64,000 nucleotides of DNA from Antedon mediterranea (lineage: Eukaryota; Echinodermata; Crinoidea; Comatulida; Antedonidae), in assembly GCF_964355755.1 (NCBI RefSeq), contig NC_092676.1:10646288-10710287 (forward strand), given 5' to 3'. Under the pieces are notes generated by a model, which was not told where the DNA came from, did not search any database, and saw only the letters and a list, made by a program, of their open reading frames with translations. The position numbers and the translations under genes are program-made. Below are positions 55,605 to 64,000 of this stretch, piece by piece; positions within the stretch are counted from its first letter, which is position 1; each line of letters begins with the position of its first letter.

Positions 55605-56388
55605 ATATACGCATAAAGAATCAGAATATATTGTGGGGAATAGTATTATAAAATTACATAGGGAGATTTGATGATAAGACATTTTTCGAGTGAAATCCCG
55701 ATAGCTGAGTTTTATTGAGTAAGCTTGCAGGAATAACTGTAGGCTATCTTCCTGTGTCCCGTTAAGGACCGAGATGTCTGCCCATGTCTTCTTTCTTGGG
55801 CCCACTCTGTCACGGCAGTTAGTTTCAAAAGATGATTAAATTAAAAAATGTATTAATAATTATTAGGATGGTATTCATTTGAATAAATACCTCTCCAATA
55901 AAACATCACTTTGAATAATAACCCCCCCCCCCCCACCCCCAACCCAACTATCTAATAAACTTCCATCCACATATTTATAATAACACAATTATACTATTTG
56001 TAGTAGAATTCACCGCACTGTTATCTACAATTTACCAAGCATTTGTTATTCTTTTTTACCACTTTTCATATCTATTAGAGGATTTCATTTGATTATAAAT
56101 GTTACCATATTATTAAAACTAATTAATTTAACATATATCCCTCGAATAAGCACCTCCCTCAAATGACATCCGCCTCCCCCAAAGGGCCCTACCAAACAAT
56201 AAAAACTATACTTTCAAATGTTATTAATCATCTAAAACACTGTGAAACAAAGTAGTTTAGTTTTACGAATGTCAAGCATTTTCAATAATGGTAACCGACA
56301 GAAAACGTATAAGGAGAATATTATCATTCCGAGAACCATCGTCTACACTTCCTAGAGGGGGAACGAGCGAAGCGAGCTCACCCTCTAG
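55605..56388 (-). repeat. mosaic repeat block B, inverted copy
   Basis: Reverse complement of 15875-16620 without that copy's tail insert, including a poly-C run at 55921-55933 and the terminal hairpin. Inside, at 55805-55700 on the minus strand, lies a short frame (PRKKTWADISVLNGTQED) that I do not recognise and that the 16-kb copy lacks. Confidence 0.8.
56352..56388. repeat. 37-nt CTAG...CTAG hairpin, copy 3
   Basis: CTAGAGGG...CCCTCTAG with an AGCGAAGCGAGC centre, in opposite orientation to the 15.9-kb copy. Confidence 0.8.
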
Positions 56389-56390
56389 TA

Positions 56391-56538
56391 CTTTAAATTT
56401 GTCATTGATGATCTCAGTGAATCAGACTTAAAGAAAAAAAAGAGGCTTGAGAGAATGATGAACAAGGCCTATGAAGAAGGGAAGCGACCTACTTTCAGAA
56501 ATGGTAACCTCTATATCAATGGTCAGTTGTATGGCTAA
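56391..56538 (+). pseudogene. C-terminal fragment resembling a LINE ORF1 protein
   Basis: The open frame reads FVIDDLSESDLKKKKRLERM then AYEEGKRPTFRNGNLYINGQ and stops at 56536-56538. The basic helix followed by F-R-x-G-x-L-Y-I-N-G resembles the end of L1-type ORF1 RNA-binding proteins. Only this tail is present, between block B and block A. Confidence 0.5.
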
Positions 56539-56594
56539 CTTTAATTGTATACATTATCCTGAGAAGTAATGATCACGGCCTATGAAAAGTGTCT

Positions 56595-57010
56595 TCCAAA
56601 GGGACACTGTATTGATTGATGGAAAGTGCCTGTTTCCAGTCACCTTTAGGGTCAAATCTATTATTTTAACTGCTCCCTTGTGTATAAAATAGAGAAAATA
56701 TTTGAAACCAGGTTGTTGCAAGGTGAACTTACTTATCTTAAACCCGGAAATTACTTTGACCGGGAAGAATTGAAATTGAGATGAAAATCTAATGTTGAAA
56801 TCATAAATTTTGTTAAAAAACTCTTTATAACATCTTCCTAAGATAGAAATATGGAACAATAGCGTCGATGTGAACACTAATGTTATCAAATCTACGTTTC
56901 GCGGTACATCTCAGATAGATAAGGTAGGTATCCAAGGCGGAGATTTGTACCGAAGTTTTTGCATTGTGCTCGCCTATGTCAGAATTAACCATAATTTATA
57001 TATAGATTAT
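56595..57010 (+). repeat. mosaic repeat block A, copy without MITE
   Basis: Matches 16750-16860 joined to 17510-17790. It carries CAGGTTGTTGCAAGGTGAAC where the 16-kb copy has the MITE. Confidence 0.82.
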
Positions 57011-57680
57011 CACTCTGTAGGCCTACTTTGTACGTACGTATATGTAATATTAACACGTATGTACGTATTCAATAAAACGTACGTACGTAATAATTAGTTT
57101 TAAAACTATTTTTACACCAAAAGCAAAACTCCGGAGACACTCTAGAGTTGACGCCCCGGCCCCCGGTGTGTTGGTGTGAAAGGTAAAATCAAACAATTAC
57201 TCCGGAAAAAAAACATCGAGGTTGAATGCCCTCCGGATGCATATACCAACATCAAACTTCGGAATTTTTAGGTCAAAAGGTCATCAGTCACACTTAATCA
57301 TCAGTTCAAAATATTTTTACAAAGACTGTTATCACACGTAAACTTTCTTTTCCGATATTCTTGCTTTGTGTGCAAACGATATATATTTCTTGGTATATTT
57401 TTAGTTTAAGTTGCTCAATTTACAGGGAAAAAATCGAATTCCTAACCGTTTTTTTGTTGTCAAAATCATTATTAGAGTTTAACATAATATGTGTCGGAAT
57501 TGCATGTTTTTTCATAAGTATTATCTTAAGCGAACGCAAGTTATTAAAATCACTGATGTGGCTTGAAACTATTTTTTTCTTTTGGGTTTACGGATGGAGT
57601 AACCGATATTGAACATATATACCAAGTTTGAAATATTTTTAAATTCCAGAAATATTTTTTCTCGATGTTTTTGTATGTGA
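57011..57680. other. intergenic DNA with an ACGTACGT palindromic patch
   Basis: At 57030-57090 GTACGTACGTA and ACGTACGTACG repeat on both strands. No gene recognised; the ORF at 57361-57612 has no family features. Confidence 0.4.
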
Positions 57681-58536
57681 CTATTTCCCTGTGCTCCCAT
57701 TGGTGCCAAATTGGGTCCACTTGAGCACAGTGTAACATACGAAAAGATATTAAAATTTAGTGAATTTTTTCTATTTTATATTTTTACTGTGCTCACTGGC
57801 GCGCGCGCCAAATTGGGTTCACGTAAGCACAGTGTATTAACATACGAAAAGATATTAAAATTCAGTGACTTATTTCTATTTTATATTATCACAGTGCCCC
57901 CCTGGCTCCAAATCGGGTCCACTTGAGCATAGTGTATATTAAATACGAAAAGATATTAAAATTCAGTGACTTTTTCCATTTATATCACTGTGCTCCACTG
58001 GCGCCAAATTAGGTCCACTTGAGCACAGTGTATTAACATACGAAAATATATTAACATTCAATGACTTATTTCTATTTTATATCACTGTGCTCTCCTGGCG
58101 CCAAATTGGGTCCACTTGAGCACAGTGTATTAACATACGAAAAGATATTACAATTCAGTGACTTTTTTCTATTTTATATCACTGTGCTCCACTGGCTCCA
58201 AATTGGGTCCACTTGAGCACAGTGTATTAACATACGAAAAAATATTAAAATTCAGTGACTTTTTTTCTATTTTATATCACTGTGCTCCCCTGGTTCCAAA
58301 TTGTATCCACTTGAGCACAGTGTATTAACATACGAAAAGATATTAAAATGTAGTGACTTATTTCTATTTTATATCACTGTGCTCCCCTAGCTCCAAATTG
58401 GGTCCACTTGAGCACAGTGTATTAACATACGAAACGATATTAAAATTCAGTGACTTATTTCTATTTTATATCACTGTGCTCCCCTAGCTTCAAATTGGGT
58501 CCACTTGAGCACAGTGTATTAACATACGAAAGGATA
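57680..58536. repeat. satellite of about 98-bp units, left part (about 9 units)
   Basis: Units read TATCACTGTGCTCC..TGGCTCCAAATTGGGTCCAC, TTGAGCACAGTGTATTAACA, TACGAAAAGATATTAAAATT, CAGTGACTTATTTC. Each unit has a 10-bp inverted repeat CACTGTGCTC/GAGCACAGTG around a spacer of about 27 nt. Confidence 0.92.
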
Positions 58537-59128
58537 GACTTGCCCCAAGTCTGTATTATCTTTTTTTTTTAATTATTTTTTTTTATTTCGACCGCGATTT
58601 TTGTCTGAAAATACAGACTTGTGAAACACGTATAGAAATCGATTTGCAGACCGCAAACATACGATAAGAATGACGTAGGTTATCATACCGTATTTGGCTA
58701 TATGGGGCGGGCGGTATGTGGATTTCGAATCAACCAATGATCATTTTGTTTCAAGATGAAAGAGATCGAGTACGTAGGCCTACCAGTGCTTAATGTACGA
58801 TCGAGACTGTTGAAATATAAAATAGTAATGCCAAGTTGTTTTGTTTATTAATTGTTTAGTCCTTGGCCTAGGCCTCTTTCGTAGGTCCTACTCAACTCGC
58901 ACGTATGACCTGCCAAATAAAACGCCAATGAAGTAGGCCTACATACCACCGGCACACAACAGGGCTACACCACCACACAGAATTCTTGGTGTCAAACCAC
59001 GTGACTTGTGCGTGTTTCCCCAGACGGAGTATCCAAAATCAAGTAGTATACGTATGAAACGCCATATGTGCCAAAATATTTATCTTTTAACTAATATTAA
59101 GACAAAACTCCGTCTGGAACCCAGACTA
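58537..59128. mobile_element. 592-bp unclassified element inserted in the satellite
   Basis: Exact 11-bp direct repeats ACGAAAGGATA lie at 58526-58536 and 59129-59139. Both ends form small hairpins: GACTTG-CCC-CAAGTC on the left and GTCTGG-AAC-CCAGAC on the right. There is a T-rich stretch near the left end and no ORF. The family is unknown to me. Confidence 0.78.
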
Positions 59129-59803
59129 ACGAAAGGATATTAAAATTCAGTGACTTATTTCTATTTTATAGTCACTGTGCTCCACTGGCTCCATACTGGG
59201 TCCACTTCTTGAGCACAGTGTATTAACATACAAAAAGATATTAAAATTCAGTGACTTATTTCTATTTTATATCACTGTGTGCTCCCCTAGCTCCAAATTG
59301 GGTCCAGCTGAGCACAGTGTATTAACATACGAAAAGATATTAAAATTCAGTGACTTATTTCTGTTTTATATCACTGTGCTCCGCTGGCGCCAAATTAGGT
59401 CCACTTGAGCACAGTGTATTAACATACGAAAATATATTAACATTCAGTGAATTATTTCTATTTTATATCACTGTGCTCTCCTGGCGCCAAATTGGGTCCA
59501 CTTGAGCACAATGTATTAACATACGAAAAGATATTAAAATTCAATGACTTATTTCTATTTATATCACTGTGCTACACTGGCTCCAAATTGGGTCCACTTG
59601 AGCACAGTGTATTAACATACGAAAAGATATTAAAATTCAGTGACTTATTTCTATTTTATATCACTGTGCTCCTCACTGGCGCCAAATTGTGTCCACTTGA
59701 GCACAGTGTATTAACATATGAAAAGATATTAAAATTAGTGACTTATTTCTATTTTATATCACTGCGCTCCACTAGTGCTAAATTTGGTCCACTGGAGCAG
59801 CTA
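59129..59803. repeat. satellite of about 98-bp units, right part (about 7 units)
   Basis: Continues the same array after the insertion. Units near the right edge are more diverged (CACTGCGCTC). Confidence 0.9.
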
Positions 59804-59809
59804 CCGTAG

Positions 59810-60159
59810 TACTATTTCTATTTCGTAAGTAAATAAAGGCATAAATGGCGCTCCGTAGAAGTAGAGAATGCTCGAACGTCGAAGCCTCGAGCGAAATAAT
59901 GACGCAAAGATCGTATAGCGGCCGTGGCGCTAATTATAGTAGTAACTTTGAAATATGACGCTCTGAATATACCTCCATCTCGCTACTATTAAGTTCTAGG
60001 CCTAGGCCTAGGCCCTGCAAAAGAAAAGAAGACAAAAAACTTTGTATATTGTAGAGTAGTACTGATAAACATTCAAGGGATAAAAGGCAAGCTTTTACTA
60101 GTTTTTTTCAGAAGAAGGCTAGCTCCCTAACTATAGTATAATCCTTCTCCTACCTACTA
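59810..60159. other. intergenic DNA with GCGC patches
   Basis: Contains GAATGCTCGAACGTCGAAGC, TCGAGCGAAATAATGACGCA and an AGGCCTA cluster near 60000. No gene recognised. Confidence 0.35.
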
Positions 60160-60167
60160 CTAGTTTT

Positions 60168-61064
60168 GGCGCTAGTTCCGTTTCGCACCTGTCATTTATT
60201 TCGACTCAAAATGTGTTAAGAAACTTTATCGTGAGTACCACACCTTAGAATTAGGCCTCAAAAATACTTTTACGAAGGAGATCACACAAAAAGTAAAAAA
60301 TAAATGCTTTAAATTGATGAATTTACAGACGTGTTTCTCGCACATCGGTTCATCAATTTCGCATACGCCATGTTCAATGTTGTTGTTTCTATGGAGCGCC
60401 AAAGGAGCAATCATAATAGAGGGCTAAAAACTCAATATAATGCGTATATTTAATGCATTTATTGGTGAAAATTACGTTCAATTTTAATATACTGTATTTT
60501 GTCAATGTCAATGCAACAAAACCCTAGGCCTAAATCAGCATCACTACCATGGAGTAATCACTACCTAGCCTAGGCCTAGGCCTAATAAGACTAAGAGGAA
60601 TATTATTTAGACCATTGAGGTATAAAAACTACAGTACATGTAATATGATGATGAATTTGTCGATTTTCATTCTTAAAAGTTAACGAAAACTGCGAAAACC
60701 ATGTACAGTATCAACAGTAACATTTTTTTTTTGCATTGACATTGACAAAATATATTAAAATTGAACGTAATTTTCACCAATAAATGCATTAAATATACGC
60801 ATTATATTGAGTTTTTAGCCCTCTATTATGATTGCTCCTTTGGCGCTCCATAGAAACAACAACATTGAACATGGCGTATGGAACCGATGTGCGAGAAACA
60901 CGTCTGTAAATTCATCAATTTAAAGCATTTATTTTTTACTTTTTGTGTGATCTCCTTCGTAAAAGTATTTTTGAGGCCTAATTCTAAGGTGTGGTACTCA
61001 CGATAAAGTTTCTTAACACATTTTGAGTCGAAATAAATGACAGGTGCGAAACGGAACTAGCGCC
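60168..61064. mobile_element. 897-bp foldback/Mutator-like element with TIRs of about 340 bp
   Basis: Ends GGCGCTAGTTCCGTTTCGCA and its reverse complement; arms 60168-60514 and 60732-61064 are nearly identical apart from about 9 extra bases (CATCAATTTCG region) in the left arm. Exact 8-bp direct repeats CTAGTTTT lie at 60160-60167 and 61065-61072. The 215-bp centre has no ORF. Very long TIRs with an 8-9-bp target duplication suggest a non-autonomous Mutator-like element; hAT is an alternative. Confidence 0.85.
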
Positions 61065-61353
61065 CTAGTTTTATACTGTGTATGGTAAGTAGCCTAGGCT
61101 AGTGAGTAGTACTGGCTAGGCCTACTAGCTAGCCTAGAGGCCTAGCTAGGTAGGCCTAGTAGGCCTAGCCAAAGAATATCAAGAATGATAATCCGCGATT
61201 TTTGCATTAGAAATTTGTAACAGGGAGTCCTCATAAGGGCGGATGTATACAGACTAAATAAAGAAGACTTGATTTAATACAAGATATTATACATGTCACA
61301 TTAAATGAAATAGAATTAGGGCCTAGCTAGTAGGCTATGCAATAATATATTTT

Positions 61354-62171
61354 CGCCGTGGCTAAAGATACGGTACCGTATTCTAACTTCTGTTTACTAA
61401 AGGTACGGTAAAATTGCATTACGTCATAATCAGCCAATGGGGTGCTGGTACGTGTGTGACGTCATCGTATAAGGACTTGGGATTTTTTTTCATATCGCGT
61501 CTGTTGTTGGTTGTATATATGTAGAGAATTCCTATCGGCGGCGCCAGGCTGCGTGGATGTGTGTGCGCTGCAGATGAGGGTTTTATTTTTATTTATTCCA
61601 AATGGCCTATTTAGGCCTATATTTTTTTAAAACTTTGTTTACAATGGTGACCATAAACAACAAGCAAATGCGGAAAATAAAGGGGCCCTTAAATACTATG
61701 ATTTAGACAGCAGTGTAGCCCCAGGGCTGACGAGTCACAGAAATCAGCGCACACATATGCAGCTGGCCACAGCCTGGCATCGCTTTCCCTAAAACAAACA
61801 AACTCATATAATGAGGTTATACATAGTACGTAGTAAGTATAGGCCTAGGCCTCTTTTAAAACGGTTTTCTCTATTCTAGAATTAAAATCAACATGGCTTT
61901 TCAATAATAATAACAGACGTAGGCTACATTTAGTTTTTGTCACACACGACGGCGATAATAGCGATAAATAAAGCATAAAGAAAATGCGGTTGATCCCTGT
62001 TTTCGCCATACCTCCATGGTTTTCGCGATATGAAAAAAATCCACATAGGTCCTTATACGATGACGTCACACACGTACCAGCACCCCATTGGCTGGTTATG
62101 ACGTAATGCAATTTGACCGTATCTTTAGTAAACAGAAGTTAGAATACGGTACCGTATCTTTAGCCACAGCG
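61354..62171. mobile_element. 818-bp Mutator-like MITE with TIRs of about 145 bp and a 9-bp TSD
   Basis: Ends CGC(C/T)GTGGCTAAAGATACG inverted; arms about 61354-61500 and 62025-62171, over 90% identical by eye. Exact 9-bp duplications ATATATTTT lie at 61345-61353 and 62172-62180. The interior (about 520 bp) has no transposase. Confidence 0.87.
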
Positions 62172-62180
62172 ATATATTTT

Positions 62181-63955
62181 GCAATTATAAAACATTTTAT
62201 AAAACATAGTTAACAACAGCCTAGGCCTAGTGTAGGCTACATTCACTTAAATACCATGTTAAATTAGTTCACAAAGAAAGGCCGAACAGCAACAACAAAA
62301 CAACCAAGCGTTTACTAATCTACGGCCGGTAAATTAAGTAATGTTTTTATGATATAGTTTGTATAAAATACATGTTATTAATAGGATACAATGTTAAATT
62401 TCATTTTTTTACCAGAAACAAGTTAAATATAGAAATATTATTAAACTATCCATCATGAAAACGCGTAAACAACAACACGACCGGTAGCGCCCGGTTGAAG
62501 AAGCAAACTGTTTATTCGGCAGTTTTTTCTAAATAAATTGCATGAAATGAACAATTAAATATCCAAACAACATTTAACATGATGATTGGCATGTAGTTAA
62601 TAACATGTTATCATGAAAACACTACCGGTGGTCCAGGCTTAGATTAGTGTGACCGTCACAAAAAGTTGTATACATTCTGACTTACTGTATGGCGGCGCCC
62701 TACTGCATGGACAATATTACTGTTTGTTACAGGGAAAACCGCGGATTACTCATTCTTGTGATACATATTCTTTGGCCTAGCCTAGTAGAGGCTTGGGGCC
62801 TAGCTAGAAAGGAATGATTGACAGACGATCAGGGGCATGGATGGAGGATCGGGGCCAGACAATCAGGCTTATTCCAAGATATGATCGGGTACCAACGGTA
62901 TAGACGTTCGGGCCCAATATAATTATTAGAATTTGGCCCTACTAAGTACTACAGTAGCTACTAACTAGCTAGGCCCATTATAAAAATAAAGGAAAGATGA
63001 TCGGGTCCACGAAAACGAATTGAATTTATAGTTGTTTGTTGTGCACTCCGGCCATAATTCAATTTGGCTTCCTGTGTAATGAGCCGTTTGTATGAAGTGC
63101 CACTGGCTACTTTTTTAATTTATGCTACAGTTATCATAAATTAAAGTTAGCAAGAAATTAATTTTTTTCTAATCATCAATTTTTATGCTACTGTTATAAA
63201 AAAAAAATGCTTTTGTAATACTATCTTCAGTTATCTTTATGTTTCTTATAAATACAAAGAATCTCGGCAATTTAAAGTATATTATTTTTATGACATGCTA
63301 AATTAGTGGCCTTAATGCTAGCTATAGTTTCACAGCCAAAAAAACATGATTTTGAAGTTTAAAAGTTTATTGATTCAAAAGCATATTAATTAATTAACTA
63401 ATTACTGTTGGAAGGAAGGGGTTAATCAGTTTACTAATGTTAGGCTAAACATTTAGAAATATAGAGATATATTAGAGAAAATGTAATTAAAAAAAATAAA
63501 ATAAAATAAATAAAAAATTATGGATCTTTCTCGCCCGAACTCGATTTAATATACTATTAATTATGCACTAAATATAGTGTATTTTTACATGAAAAAATAT
63601 AGGAATTTGTTGTTGCCCCAAGAGCTTTGGGGTTTATTTGAATATAACATTTTTGAAATCAAGATTTAAAATGAGCCTGTACAAATCAGGCGAACGAAAT
63701 TATATTTTGGGTATTGAAAAAGAACTCGAAATCGAAACTCATCGTACGTTCAAAATGTATCCATCGTTTCGTGTGTATTTGCAAATTATTTAATAGGAGG
63801 GTTATTAAATAATATTATAAACTAGTTAGTATTTATATTTTGAGGTATTTATGAGAAATCAAGATTTAAAATGAGAGAGCTATGTACAAATCCGGCGAAT
63901 AAATTACGGCAACTTGCTGAGTAAAATAAACTTCCATAAAAGTAAGCTTGTTTTG
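62181..63955. other. intergenic AT-rich DNA
   Basis: No gene recognised. A short direct repeat (AAATCAAGATTTAAAATGAG, then GTACAAATC-GGCGAA) occurs near 63655 and 63858. Confidence 0.4.
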
Positions 63956-64000
63956 CAGTTATTTACCTCCGCCAAGGAGGTATATGTAATCGGTAGGGTG
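63956..64000. repeat. edge of an element with CTCCGCCAAGGAGGT palindrome
   Basis: ACCTCCGCCAAGGAGGTATAT is a short hairpin at the window end. Similar phrases are common at repeat ends in marine animal genomes, from general knowledge. It is cut by the window. Confidence 0.35.

Noticed and set aside
57680-59803. Possible CRISPR-like array
   Set aside because: Units of about 98 bp are repeats without unique spacers, in an animal genome; this is a satellite.
59447-59809. 120-codon ORF over the satellite
   Set aside because: Translation of the tandem satellite itself; repeats of TYEKILKFSDLFLFYI follow the DNA unit.

Overview
The window is AT-rich animal DNA. Two spliced genes can be rebuilt by hand, set among a dense and diverse load of transposons. 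Frequent TAGGCCTA palindromes, CR1/jockey-like LINEs, a Penelope-like element, pogo/Tigger DNA transposons, tRNA-headed SINEs and small compact introns suggest a marine invertebrate. An echinoderm-like deuterostome is my best guess, but nothing here proves the taxon.

Gene 1 (minus strand, coding 28603 down to 7885) is a complete SLC22-family major-facilitator transporter. Ten exons with consistent splice phases give 552 residues. Its introns hold a LINE nested inside another LINE, a Penelope-like remnant, a tandem tRNA-SINE array, foldback elements and a Harbinger-like MITE. A second, diverged copy of its upstream region lies near 36.7-37.07 kb, without a transporter body beside it.

Gene 2 (plus strand, coding 39323 to 50563) has 32 coding exons, all with matching splice phases, giving about 1,505 residues. 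The N-terminal half is acidic and low in complexity and includes a triplicated exon. The centre is a long coiled coil partly built from duplicated 84-nt exons, each exactly four heptads. I do not recognise the family. A stray copy of one of its coiled-coil exons lies about 3.5 kb upstream.

Layout: 0-2.6 kb, degraded integrase-like fragment and unknown ORF; 4.4-6.3 kb, LINE (minus); 7.9-28.6 kb, SLC22 gene with element-filled introns; 29.2-31.3 kb, cruciform-forming elements; 32.6-35.7 kb, degenerate Tigger transposon whose 3' coding part carries a 12-bp coding minisatellite; 35.7-37.1 kb, gene relics; 37.9-38.9 kb, an AGGCCTA-rich block; 39.3-50.6 kb, coiled-coil gene; 50.7-57.1 kb, minisatellite, two LINEs and mosaic repeats also found at 15-18 kb; 57.7-59.8 kb, a satellite of about 98 bp interrupted by a 592-bp element with an 11-bp target duplication; 60.2-62.2 kb, two long-TIR Mutator-like or foldback elements with exact 8- and 9-bp target duplications; the rest is quiet intergenic DNA.

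The two genes point away from each other (starts at about 28.6 and 39.3 kb). Nothing in the sequence links their functions.
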